Both the position numbers and the translations under genes were made by a program. From Segatella baroniae B14 (GTDB lineage: Bacteria; Bacteroidota; Bacteroidia; Bacteroidales; Bacteroidaceae), in contig NZ_CP091799.1 of assembly GCF_022024235.1 (NCBI RefSeq), positions 325,001-389,000 of the forward strand: 64,000 bases of DNA. The letters are read 5' to 3'. The notes below the pieces were generated by a model. The model worked only from the letters and a program-made list of their open reading frames with translations. It made no database searches and was not told where the DNA came from. Positions 38,587 through 47,447 of this stretch are shown in pieces (position 1 is the first letter of the stretch; each line of letters starts with the position of its first letter).

Positions 38587-39729
38587 TTAGAGTTTATGGG
38601 TAGTAAAATCTCGTTTGTCGGCTTTCATATATGAAATGTGATAATATATTCTATGCCAAATTAGTGATAATTCATAGAATGGTATTTTCCAAATAGCGAG
38701 GTCACCGTAAAATGGTTTTATAGCTTTGGAGGCTATGATACTTCTAGCAAAGAAAAGGATTACTATAGATAAAATACTACAAGCTGTAAGTAGCCATTTT
38801 TGAGAATTTACACTATAGACTATAATGCCTAAGCTTGTTAATATACTCAAGTGTGGTATAATCTCGTTAACAAGCATTTTATAATGGATTTTTTTACTTC
38901 GTTTCAAATCTTTGCGGGCTGCTAGATAGTATAGATGTCTGTTGTTCCATTCCTTATCACTTGGTTCTTGTTCTTCAAGCCAACTATCTCTATCTGTTAT
39001 TATTTTAGTCTTAGAATCTTCAGAAAATTTATTAACGAGGAAATAGTATTCACCTCTTATTTGGTCTAGGTTACCTAGAAAGCCTCCTTTTTGTAAAAAC
39101 TCACTTTTTCTGAACATGAGATTTTGCATATTCGTAATATAGGCTTGTCCTCTATTTGCTTGATTTAGAATGTAATGAGCAGTATTAATATGCTCAAATC
39201 GTCTATATTCATTAGTACCTTCTTCTAATGTCGTATATCCAAGAACAATATTGGTTTGATTGTTGCATTTCGATGCCATAGTTGCCAACCAATTCTCATT
39301 TAATGGTTTGCAGCTAGGGTCAGTTAAAAGTATCCATTCATGTTTAGCAGCTTTTACTCCTAAGGTAATTTGTAGTTTTTTCCTACTCATATAGCGCGAG
39401 GATTGCGGAATATATGTAGTATAGAGATGGCTGTTATTTGAGTATTTCTTTAGAACATCTTCTGTATCGCCATGTCCTTCTTCTGTGATGACTATTATTT
39501 GATAGTCGATTGGGTATTTTTGGTTTAAAAATAAGGCTAAATTTTGATCAAGTTCTTTAGCGTTATCATGTTCTGGTATAAGAATCGATATTGGTGGTAG
39601 CTGATCTGCTACATATTCATTATCTACAACAGAAATGCGATGTAATAGTGGATTTATTAGCGATGCCATGATCGCTAATAAAATCACTATTATACAGAGT
39701 ACGATTGTTATTTCATCAATTATTAACAT
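38587..39729 (-). CDS. Membrane-bound glycosyltransferase family 2
   Basis: About 380 residues from ATG 39729: one N-terminal membrane helix (EITIVLCIIVILLAIMASLI), GT2 core (PPISILIPEHDNAKELDQNL, IIVITEEGHGDTED, EWILLTDPSCKPL with D-x-S instead of DxD), then two helices near the C-terminus and a basic tail. The frame is open 52 codons further upstream through the lysA 3' end, but a strong promoter places the start at 39729. Confidence 0.8.
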   Translation of the reverse strand: MLIIDEITIVLCIIVILLAIMASLINPLLHRISVVDNEYVADQLPPISILIPEHDNAKELDQNLALFLNQKYPIDYQIIVITEEGHGDTEDVLKKYSNNSHLYTTYIPQSSRYMSRKKLQITLGVKAAKHEWILLTDPSCKPLNENWLATMASKCNNQTNIVLGYTTLEEGTNEYRRFEHINTAHYILNQANRGQAYITNMQNLMFRKSEFLQKGGFLGNLDQIRGEYYFLVNKFSEDSKTKIITDRDSWLEEQEPSDKEWNNRHLYYLAARKDLKRSKKIHYKMLVNEIIPHLSILTSLGIIVYSVNSQKWLLTACSILSIVILFFARSIIASKAIKPFYGDLAIWKIPFYELSLIWHRIYYHISYMKADKRDFTTHKL

Positions 39730-39734
39730 ATTTG

Positions 39735-39764
39735 CAAAGGTAATAATTATTTTGTTTTTGCAAA
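39735..39764 (-). promoter_or_regulatory. Strong promoter abutting the GT2 start codon
   Basis: Leftward TTTG (39761-39764), 18-bp spacer, TACCTTTG (39735-39742), five bases, then ATG 39729. Predicted leader 0-2 nt. Confidence 0.8.
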
Positions 39765-39781
39765 TATGTTTCTGATAAATT

Positions 39782-40939
39782 TTACAGTTCTTCGGTGATA
39801 TATCCTTGTGGCATTTTTCTGCAATTATATTGGCTGGCCATGATTTCTCCGTATGCTCCTGCAGAACGAATTGCGATGAGGTCACCTCTTTGACATTTAT
39901 TTAAGTCTATTGACTTCGCAAATACGTCGCTTGATTCACAAATAGGGCCTACTACATCATATGCTTCAGTTGGTGCATTGCTGGAAATGTTTTCTATTTT
40001 ATGATAAGCTTGATATAAAGCAGGTCTAATAAGATCTGTCATACCAGCATCAACAATAGCAAATTTTTTAGCACTACCTTGTTTGACATATAATGTTTTT
40101 GTAATTAATGTTCCCATTTGTCCAACTACGGCTCTTCCTAATTCGAAATGTACCTGTTGGCCGTTTCTTAGTTTCAAAAATTTTGAGTATGTTTCAAAAT
40201 AAGATTTAAAATCAGGAATAGGAGACTGGTTTGGATGTTCATAGTCGATACCTAGGCCACCACCGACATTTATATGTTCAACTTTGATATTGTTTCGCTC
40301 AAGAGTGTCTTGAAGTTCGTTTATGCGGTTGCAGAGCGCTTCAAAATCACCCATATCAAGTATTTGGGAGCCTATATGAAAGTGAAGACCAACAAACTTT
40401 ACATTTTTCATGTTTTTGGCTTCCTCTATAACAGTTAGCATATCGCACATAGCGATACCGAACTTGTTTTCTGCTAATCCTGTAGTAATGTTAGCATGTG
40501 TATGGGCGCCAACATTTGGGTTTATACGAAATGCAACATGAGCAATTTTTCCTTTTTCTTGCGCAATTTGGTTGATTACTTCTAGTTCAGGAATACTTTC
40601 CACATTAAAGCAGAAAATATCTTTGTCGATAGCGAGTTCTATCTCCCAATCGCTTTTGCCGACACCGGCAAAAACGATTTTATTTGCAGGAAATCCTACT
40701 TCTAATGCTCTTTCTATCTCACCGCCGCTGACACAGTCTACACCGAGACCAGCTTGGCAGATGATATTTAGTACTTTTGGATTAGCATTTGCCTTTATGG
40801 CATAATGAACCATAAAATGTTCATGTTTGTCAGTCTCAGATTTAATCGCTTTTAGTGTATCTCTGAGAATGTTTGTGTCGTAATAGTAGAAGGGAGTTCG
40901 TATATTTTTGAACTTTTCTACCTGGAATTTTCCTTTCAT
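39782..40939 (-). CDS. lysA: Diaminopimelate decarboxylase
   Basis: Last step of lysine synthesis. Fold-type III PLP enzyme with the Schiff-base lysine in HYAIKANANPKVL (about residue 43), GVDCVSGGE, GLHFHIGSQI, the PLP-phosphate loop NVGGGLGID and the C-terminal GPICESSDVFAKS with the active-site Cys. ATG 40939 (385 residues, MKGKFQVEKF) is preferred to a GTG at 40966 that overlaps the lysC stop. Confidence 0.96.
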   Translation of the reverse strand: MKGKFQVEKFKNIRTPFYYYDTNILRDTLKAIKSETDKHEHFMVHYAIKANANPKVLNIICQAGLGVDCVSGGEIERALEVGFPANKIVFAGVGKSDWEIELAIDKDIFCFNVESIPELEVINQIAQEKGKIAHVAFRINPNVGAHTHANITTGLAENKFGIAMCDMLTVIEEAKNMKNVKFVGLHFHIGSQILDMGDFEALCNRINELQDTLERNNIKVEHINVGGGLGIDYEHPNQSPIPDFKSYFETYSKFLKLRNGQQVHFELGRAVVGQMGTLITKTLYVKQGSAKKFAIVDAGMTDLIRPALYQAYHKIENISSNAPTEAYDVVGPICESSDVFAKSIDLNKCQRGDLIAIRSAGAYGEIMASQYNCRKMPQGYITEEL

Positions 40940-40962
40940 TATTCTCCTTTTGAAAAATATTA

Positions 40963-42282
40963 TCACTTATTGAATAGCACCTTACTAAGGTTCTGAAGTG
41001 CTTGCTTCTTATCAGCTTCTCTAATTAAGAATGATATGTTATAGTTTGAACCACCATATGAAATCATTCTAACTGGAATATTCTTCATGGCATCGGTTGC
41101 TATTGTTTCGAAACCAAGGTTACTCCAGTCTAGGTCACCTACAACGCATACGATACACATGTTACTATCCACTGTAACAGTACCATATTTTTTTAATTCG
41201 TCAACAATTTCGTTAAGGTGTGAATCATTGTCAATACTCATACTAACTCCAACCTCAGAAGTTGTAATCATATCAATAGGAGTTTGATAACTCTCAAAGA
41301 TTTCGAATACCTTTCTTAAGAAACCTGTTGCCAAAAGCATTCGACTACTTTTTATCTTAATTGCTGTAATATTATCTTTGGCAGCAACTGCTTTAATTTT
41401 TCCGCGAACAATAACGTTGTCAATGATAGTACCATCAGCTTTAGGGTCCATGGTATACTTTAAGCGCACTGGAATTCCTGCATATTTAGCAGGTTGAACG
41501 CATGTAGGATGCAGAATTTTAGCTCCAAAATAAGCAAGCTCTGCTGCTTCTTCAAAATTAAGTTGTCTAACAGCTTCTGTTTTTTCTACAATACGAGGGT
41601 CGTTATTGTGCATACCATCGATATCTGTCCAGATTTGTATTTCTTCAGCAGGAAGAGCAGCTCCAATAAGTGATGCGGTATAGTCTGAACCTCCACGCTG
41701 GAGATTGTCAACTTCGCCATAAGCATTTCTGCAGATAAATCCCTGTGTTATATAAATTTGGTAACCAGTATTGGCTTCCATAACGTCATGAAGCTTCTCT
41801 TTGATGTACTGAGTGTCGGGTTCTGCATTTTTGTCAGTACGCATGAAGTCAAGTGCATTGAGGAGCACAGCCTTAACACCAATTTCATTTAAATAGTTTA
41901 CAACCATATTGGTGCTCATGATTTCTCCTTGTGCTACGATACTTTTCTCTTCGAATGAAGTAAAAAGATCTTTAGTGAAGGAACGAAGATAATCAAATTC
42001 GCCAGCAAGAAACTCACGTGTAGCCTTTTTAGTCTCTTCTTTAGAATACAGTTCCTCTACATGCTGCATGTATTTTGCTTCAAGTTTATTGATAACTTCA
42101 TTGGCACCTTCAGGATTCTTTTTATATAGATAATCGCTAATCTCTACCAAAGAGTTAGTTGTTCCACTCATAGCTGAGAGAACAACGAATGTTGGTTCAC
42201 CTGATTCTGTGACTAATGAGGCTACTCCCTTCATGCGCTCAGGAGAGCCAACAGAAGTACCTCCAAATTTCATTACCTTCAT
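40963..42282 (-). CDS. lysC: Aspartate kinase, monofunctional
   Basis: 439 residues: MKVMKFGGTSVGSPERMKGV (ATP site), VVLSAMSGTTNSL, LQRGGSDYTASLIGAAL and IWTDIDGMHNNDPR in the kinase domain; two ACT domains follow (from about 300), suggesting feedback control. First step of the lysine/threonine/methionine branch. No homoserine dehydrogenase fusion. Followed by lysA. Confidence 0.96.
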   Translation of the reverse strand: MKVMKFGGTSVGSPERMKGVASLVTESGEPTFVVLSAMSGTTNSLVEISDYLYKKNPEGANEVINKLEAKYMQHVEELYSKEETKKATREFLAGEFDYLRSFTKDLFTSFEEKSIVAQGEIMSTNMVVNYLNEIGVKAVLLNALDFMRTDKNAEPDTQYIKEKLHDVMEANTGYQIYITQGFICRNAYGEVDNLQRGGSDYTASLIGAALPAEEIQIWTDIDGMHNNDPRIVEKTEAVRQLNFEEAAELAYFGAKILHPTCVQPAKYAGIPVRLKYTMDPKADGTIIDNVIVRGKIKAVAAKDNITAIKIKSSRMLLATGFLRKVFEIFESYQTPIDMITTSEVGVSMSIDNDSHLNEIVDELKKYGTVTVDSNMCIVCVVGDLDWSNLGFETIATDAMKNIPVRMISYGGSNYNISFLIREADKKQALQNLSKVLFNK

Positions 42283-42315
42283 AATCGTATCTTTTAAGTT
42301 TAAATTCTTATTCTT

Positions 42316-43041
42316 TTAACTTTCCTCACCTGTCTCTGCATCTTCTGTTAAGTCAAGGTGATTGTATTCATTTGTGACATCTTTTATTAATCCGTCTTTA
42401 CAGCGATAAACAATTCCTGGAAATTTATCGAGCAGTGGTATGTTGTGGGTTGTTATAATCACTGCTGTTCCCATGTTTGTTATATCCTTAAGAAGTTGGA
42501 TAATTTTATATGCTGTTTCTGAATCTAGATTACCAGTAGGCTCATCTGCAATTATCATTTTAGGATGGTTAAGCAAAGCTCGTGCAATTGCGATGCGTTG
42601 TTGTTCGCCACCAGATAATTCATGTGGCAGTCTGTCAATTTTATCAGTCATTCCGACTTCTTCTAGTACGTCTTGGATACGTTTTTCGATATCTTTTTTG
42701 TCCTTCCAACCTGTAGCTTTTAGTACGAATTGTAAATTCTCGCGTACAGTTAATCTATGCAGTAGTTTGAAATCTTGGAAAATGATTCCAATTTCTCGGC
42801 GAAGTGCAGGAATCTCTTTTCTTTTTAACGCAATGAGGTTACGACCTAGAACTTCTGCTTTTTCTGTTTCGTCTTTTATTAGATCCAGCTCGCTATAAAA
42901 TGTCTTTAATAACGAACTTTTTCCAGAGCCCACTTTACCGATAATGTATATGAATTCTCCCTCATCTACATGGAAGTTGACGTCTTTTAGAATTAAATTG
43001 TCTTCTTGGTAAATATTTACCTTCTCGTAATCTATTAACAT
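42316..43041 (-). CDS. FtsE-like ABC ATPase
   Basis: 241 residues with Walker A IIGKVGSGKSSLL (about 33-45), Q-loop IGIIFQDFKLLHRLTVRENL, signature LSGGEQQRIAIARALL and Walker B MIIADEPTGNLD. The FQDFKLL segment is typical of FtsE, which couples with FtsX in divisome peptidoglycan-hydrolase control. There is no FtsX or other permease gene nearby, and it is lodged between hisIE and lysC with 15- and 33-bp gaps. Confidence 0.85.
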   Translation of the reverse strand: MLIDYEKVNIYQEDNLILKDVNFHVDEGEFIYIIGKVGSGKSSLLKTFYSELDLIKDETEKAEVLGRNLIALKRKEIPALRREIGIIFQDFKLLHRLTVRENLQFVLKATGWKDKKDIEKRIQDVLEEVGMTDKIDRLPHELSGGEQQRIAIARALLNHPKMIIADEPTGNLDSETAYKIIQLLKDITNMGTAVIITTHNIPLLDKFPGIVYRCKDGLIKDVTNEYNHLDLTEDAETGEES

Positions 43042-43056
43042 AATGCGTAATTTTTT

Positions 43057-43707
43057 TTATCGTTTGTATGTTCCTAGAAACTTAGCCAATCTTCGGTCTT
43101 TATCCCAATCTGGTTGGTGACGTTTAAGTAATTCTGCTGCTACATCTTCGATTCTTAGTCCTTTAGCTTCTAACAAGACAATTAGATGATAAAGAATATC
43201 TGAAGCTTCATAGATCAGTTTTTCATCTGTTCCTGATACCGCTTCAATAACAGTTTCTAGTGATTCTTCGCCAACTTTTTGTGCTATTCGTTTTACTCCT
43301 TTGTTGAAAAGGGCTGTAGTATAGCTTCCTTCAGGCATTTCCTGATGACGCTTCGTGATAAAATCTTGAAGTTCTGATAAGAAGAGGATAGGATTATATT
43401 TATTTTCTTCGCCCCAGCATGTATCAGTTCCTTTATGGCAAGTTGGACCATTTGGTATAACTTCTACAAGTAAAGTGTCATTATCGCAATCAACTTTTAT
43501 GCTAACTAAATTCAAGAAGTTACCTGAAGTTTCACCTTTAGTCCAAAGACAATTTCGAGAGCGACTCCAAAATGTAACTTTTTTTGTTTCTATTGTTTTG
43601 TTATAAGATTCCTCATTCATAAAACCAAGCATGAGAACATTCTTAGTTTTATAGTCTTGTATTATTGCTGGAACAAGTCCATTCATTTTTTTAAAATCTA
43701 TTTCCAT
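43057..43707 (-). CDS. hisIE: Bifunctional phosphoribosyl-AMP cyclohydrolase / phosphoribosyl-ATP pyrophosphatase
   Basis: Steps 2 and 3 of histidine synthesis in one chain of 216 residues. HisI part: FWSRSRNCLWTKGETSGN, KVDCDNDTLLVEV and GPTCHKGTDTCW with zinc cysteines. HisE part from about 110: RIAQKVGEESLETVIEAV and EASDILYHLIVLLEAKG with the Mg-binding acidic residues. Confidence 0.97.
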   Translation of the reverse strand: MEIDFKKMNGLVPAIIQDYKTKNVLMLGFMNEESYNKTIETKKVTFWSRSRNCLWTKGETSGNFLNLVSIKVDCDNDTLLVEVIPNGPTCHKGTDTCWGEENKYNPILFLSELQDFITKRHQEMPEGSYTTALFNKGVKRIAQKVGEESLETVIEAVSGTDEKLIYEASDILYHLIVLLEAKGLRIEDVAAELLKRHQPDWDKDRRLAKFLGTYKR

Positions 43708-43722
43708 ATATCTGTTAGATAT

Positions 43723-44490
43723 TTAAATTCTTACATTAATACCTTCTTTTCTAAGGTATCTTTTTAAATCAGGAATAGTAATTTCGCCAAAGTGAAATAC
43801 GCTAGCGGCTAATGCTGCGTCTGCCTTTCCTAATTCGAAGACATCTTTAAAATGCTCCATATTTCCTGCACCACCGCTTGCTATAACAGGTATACTAACT
43901 TCATCAGCTAATTGTGCAAGTGCTTCATTTGCAAATCCTTGTTTTACTCCATCATGATTCATGCTAGTAAATAGGATTTCTCCGGCTCCTCTATCAGCAA
44001 CTTCTTTAGCCCACTCAAAAAGTGGTAATTCTGTACGTTCTCTACCTCCTTTAACGTAGCAATACCAGCCGTCTTCATCTAGTCTCGCATCAATGGCGCA
44101 TACACAGACCTGTGATCCATAGTGATGCGCAATCTCATCGATGAGGTTAGGATTTCTGATAGCAGCGCTATTAATGCTTATTTTATCGGCACCAGCATTA
44201 AGTAAGCGATCTACATCGGTAATTTCATTGATACCGCCACCTACTGTAAATGGAATATTAATCTCAGCAGCAACGCGAGTTACCATATCTGTAAATGTCT
44301 TTCTTTCTTCAAAACTTGCAGTAATATCCAGAAAGACAAGCTCGTCTGCTCCTGCATCGCTATATGCTTTTCCCAATTCTACTGGGTCGCCAGCGCTGCG
44401 AAGATTAATAAAATTAGTACCTTTGACGGTTTCTCCATTTTTAACATCGAGGCATGGAACTATTCTTTTTGCTAATCCTTTATTGATCAT
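43723..44490 (-). CDS. hisF: Imidazole glycerol phosphate synthase, cyclase subunit
   Basis: 255-residue (beta/alpha)8 barrel. [19 protein letters not shown] carries the catalytic Asp11-type residue, [11 protein letters not shown] follows, and [10 protein letters not shown] with [12 protein letters not shown] are the phosphate sites. Works with HisH to give IGP and AICAR. Confidence 0.97.
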   Translation of the reverse strand: MINKGLAKRIVPCLDVKNGETVKGTNFINLRSAGDPVELGKAYSDAGADELVFLDITASFEERKTFTDMVTRVAAEINIPFTVGGGINEITDVDRLLNAGADKISINSAAIRNPNLIDEIAHHYGSQVCVCAIDARLDEDGWYCYVKGGRERTELPLFEWAKEVADRGAGEILFTSMNHDGVKQGFANEALAQLADEVSIPVIASGGAGNMEHFKDVFELGKADAALAASVFHFGEITIPDLKRYLRKEGINVRI

Positions 44491-44499
44491 GGAGTCGTA

Positions 44500-45228
44500 T
44501 TATTTTTTCAATCCTAATTTTTGAATATCTATTTTCCCTTCGTAATAGGCTTTGCCAAAGACAACAGCAGGAATTCCAGCTTTTTCCAGTTCGGTGATAT
44601 CTTGGTTACTAGAAACTCCTCCACTTGCTATTAAATGAAGGTCTGGATATTCTTGCATGATGCGTTTGTATAATTCTATCGCAGGACCTTGCAGAGTTCC
44701 ATCTTTACTTATTTCTGTGCATAATACATTTTTAACCCCTTTATCTATGTATTTTTTTAAGAAGGGTAGAAGGTCTTCACTAGAGTCTTCTTTCCATCCG
44801 TTTATCGATATTTTGCCATTTCTGACATCTGCACCAAGAATAAGTTTATCTGCTCCATATTTATTTATCCATTCTATAAATAAGTCTGGTTGGGTAACAG
44901 CAATAGAGCCTATTGTTACCATGGATGCTCCATGTTCAAAAGCTTGTTCGATATCGTCTTTAGTTTTTATTCCACCACCAAAATCGATTTTTAAGTTAGT
45001 CGATTTTGATATAGCTTCTAAGACTTCTTTGTTGACGATATGTTTTGATTTTGCTCCATCAAGATCCACAACATGAAGTCTCTTAAATCCGAGTGATTCA
45101 AATTCTAAAGCGACATCGATAGGATTTGTATTATATACTTTCTTTTGAGTATAGTCACCTTTGGTCAGCCTTACACATTGTCCGCCGATAATATCAATGG
45201 CAGGAATAAGTTCAATCTTATTTGTCAT
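44500..45228 (-). CDS. hisA: ProFAR isomerase
   Basis: 242-residue barrel homologous to HisF. IELIPAIDIIGGQCVRLTKG holds the catalytic Asp, DFGGGIKTKDDIEQAF and IASGGVSSNQDI the two phosphate sites. Gap of 3 bp to hisH and 9 bp to hisF. Confidence 0.97.
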   Translation of the reverse strand: MTNKIELIPAIDIIGGQCVRLTKGDYTQKKVYNTNPIDVALEFESLGFKRLHVVDLDGAKSKHIVNKEVLEAISKSTNLKIDFGGGIKTKDDIEQAFEHGASMVTIGSIAVTQPDLFIEWINKYGADKLILGADVRNGKISINGWKEDSSEDLLPFLKKYIDKGVKNVLCTEISKDGTLQGPAIELYKRIMQEYPDLHLIASGGVSSNQDITELEKAGIPAVVFGKAYYEGKIDIQKLGLKK

Positions 45229-45231
45229 GTT

Positions 45232-45843
45232 TTATCTTTGATTAATGATATCTATAAAATTGCGTAATATCTGTTCACCTACTTTCCCACTTTTTTCTGG
45301 GTGGAACTGACAAGTATAGAAATTGTCTTTGTGAAGGCAAGCACTATAATTTTCGATATAATTTGCTTCAGCTATTGTATCTTTACATATAGGTACGTAA
45401 TAGCTATGTACGAAGTAAACGTATGGGCGATTACCTAAATTTTTTAATAAACGATTATCTTCATTTTGAGATAAAATTAATTCATTCCATCCCATGGCTG
45501 GTACTTTGTCTTCATGCTTTTGGGGTATAAATTTCTTGACAGGAACATCAAATATTCCGATACAATCAACGTTACCCTCTTCAGAGTATTTACAAAGCAA
45601 TTGTTGTCCCACACATATTCCCAAGACGGGTTGTTTCAGGTTACGTATAACTTCATCAAGTTTATGGGCTTTTAGATATTCCATAGCTTCATGTGCATTA
45701 CCTTGTCCTGGAAAAATAACACCATCTGCTTTTGATAATTCCTCTACATCATCTGTCAAAATTGGATCAATTCCAAGTCTTTTTATTGCATTTACAACAG
45801 AGTAAATATTACCTGCATTATATTTTACTATAGCTAAATTCAT
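45232..45843 (-). CDS. hisH: Imidazole glycerol phosphate synthase, glutamine amidotransferase subunit
   Basis: 203 residues, class I glutaminase. PGQGNAHEAMEYL, the nucleophile in LGICVGQQLLCKYSEEGN, and QFHPEKSG with the His-Glu pair. Start overlaps the purU stop by one base (TAATG), so translation is coupled. Confidence 0.97.
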   Translation of the reverse strand: MNLAIVKYNAGNIYSVVNAIKRLGIDPILTDDVEELSKADGVIFPGQGNAHEAMEYLKAHKLDEVIRNLKQPVLGICVGQQLLCKYSEEGNVDCIGIFDVPVKKFIPQKHEDKVPAMGWNELILSQNEDNRLLKNLGNRPYVYFVHSYYVPICKDTIAEANYIENYSACLHKDNFYTCQFHPEKSGKVGEQILRNFIDIINQR

Positions 45844-46706
45844 TAACTGAAGATAATTGTTTTATTATGATAGGTGAGTATTTTATGTTCTATTTGTTTT
45901 GTTACAGCACGGCTAAGAACTATTTTTTCAATATCCTTTCCTTTGAGTACTAAACTTTCTGGAGTATCTTTATGTGTAATTCTAGTTACATCTTGTTCTA
46001 TAATAGGACCAGCATCTAGTTCTGCTGTTACATAATGGCTTGTGGCACCTATAATTTTTACGCCTCGCTCCCAAGCTCGGTGATAAGGTTTTGCACCAAT
46101 GAAAGCAGGTAAGAAAGAGTGATGAATGTTGATGATATGATTTGGATATGTTTTTATCATGTCATCACTAATTATTTGCATGTATCTAGCTAAAACGATA
46201 AAAGAAATCTTTTCCTTTTTTAAAAGTTCCATTTCTGCTTTCTCGACTTCAGCTTTGTTACTATGATCTTTTTTTATTGACCAAACATAATATGGTATTT
46301 TAAACTGATCGGCAATATATCTGAGGTCTTCATGATTACTAATGATACATGGTATATCCACATTCCATTCACCAGCTTTGTATCGAGCTAATAAATCATA
46401 TAAGCAGTGACTTAGTTTGCTGACAAAGATAGCCATTCTAGGTTTTTCATCATTAAAATATAATTGAAATTCCATTTTGTATCTTTGAGCATACAAAGTA
46501 TTAATAAAATCTTGAATTTTCTCTCGAGGTATTAGAAAATTCTCCAGTTCCCATTCGATACGCATAAAGAACATTGCGTCTTCTCGATCTACATATTGAT
46601 CGAGATAAACGATGTTGCCCTTGTTATCTGTGATAAATTTTGTAACATCTGAGATGATGCCCTGTTTGTCTGGGCAGTGGAGCAATAGTATTGCCGTTGG
46701 TTTCAT
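45843..46706 (-). CDS. purU: Formyltetrahydrofolate deformylase
   Basis: 287 residues: an N-terminal ACT domain (ILLLHCPDKQGIISDVTKFI) and a formyltransferase-fold domain with NIHHSFLPAFIGAKPYHRAW and GATSHYVTAELDAGPI. It hydrolyses 10-formyl-THF to formate and THF. First in the purU-his-lys run; histidine synthesis yields AICAR, whose recycling consumes formyl-THF, a possible reason for the linkage. Confidence 0.94.
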   Translation of the reverse strand: MKPTAILLLHCPDKQGIISDVTKFITDNKGNIVYLDQYVDREDAMFFMRIEWELENFLIPREKIQDFINTLYAQRYKMEFQLYFNDEKPRMAIFVSKLSHCLYDLLARYKAGEWNVDIPCIISNHEDLRYIADQFKIPYYVWSIKKDHSNKAEVEKAEMELLKKEKISFIVLARYMQIISDDMIKTYPNHIINIHHSFLPAFIGAKPYHRAWERGVKIIGATSHYVTAELDAGPIIEQDVTRITHKDTPESLVLKGKDIEKIVLSRAVTKQIEHKILTYHNKTIIFS

Positions 46707-46780
46707 TCTTTATTGCTATATTATTATCCGAAAATTCACTTTGTAATTAATTTCTGGTGATTTTAAACCATCATATATTG

Positions 46781-46788
46781 CAAAGGTA
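46781..46788 (-). promoter_or_regulatory. -7 box of the purU-his-lys operon
   Basis: Leftward TACCTTTG, leader about 70 nt to purU. The leader has no run of His codons and no clear attenuator. Confidence 0.55.
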
Positions 46789-46907
46789 CAACTTTTCTTT
46801 CAAATGAAAGCAATATAGATATATTTTCTTACTTTTCGGTGTAGAAAAGGTGAAAATTATAGTATTTGTGCTAGTTTAGCTTACAGTCTTTAAGAGGGGG
46901 AGCTCAT

Positions 46908-47447
46908 TTATTCATCAGAATGTTCAGCAGAGTGAAGAATGATAGAAGTAGCACCTATAGTAAAGAGAGTGTTATCATAAATAACTCTCTTTTCTTTGTC
47001 TCCTAAGATTTCATTATCTACAAAAGTTCCAGTATAGCTTGGACCATCCTGTAAAATATATTTAAGTTTTCCTTTTTTATCTTTTGTTACATTGATAGTA
47101 CAATGTGTCATGTCTACACTTGGATCAACGGTTTCTATAGGACAATTAATTTTACTCCCTTTCATATAGCGTCCTATTTTGTTAATTCCAAATTGTAGTG
47201 GAATTATTTGTTTGTAATGAAACACATTTTCGATGACGACTATAGAGCCATATCCAGTTTCATTTTCCTTAGCTTCCTCTTCAATATTTTCCTCTTTACG
47301 AGTATTTTTGAGTTTGGATACACCTAATCTTATTCCAAATTCTTTTCCACATTGTGGACATTGGAATACTAATGATTGACCAGATTCATATTTGGTCTCA
47401 TCAAAAAAGGTATATTGGTCGCATCTAGGACAACGAACTCGTTTCAT
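46908..47447 (-). CDS. Zinc-ribbon plus FHA-domain protein
   Basis: 179 residues. Zinc ribbon C6/C9 with C30/C33 (MJ0042-like), a charged linker, then an FHA domain (about 80-170: FGINKIGRYMKGSK, DMTHCTINV, YTGTFVDNE) that would bind phosphothreonine peptides. Its ATG overlaps the upstream stop by one base (TAATG). No Ser/Thr kinase is in the window. Confidence 0.82.
   Translation of the reverse strand: MKRVRCPRCDQYTFFDETKYESGQSLVFQCPQCGKEFGIRLGVSKLKNTRKEENIEEEAKENETGYGSIVVIENVFHYKQIIPLQFGINKIGRYMKGSKINCPIETVDPSVDMTHCTINVTKDKKGKLKYILQDGPSYTGTFVDNEILGDKEKRVIYDNTLFTIGATSIILHSAEHSDE

Noticed and set aside
46707..46780. Histidine attenuator in the purU leader
   Set aside because: The leader has no short frame with His codons and no terminator/antiterminator pair.
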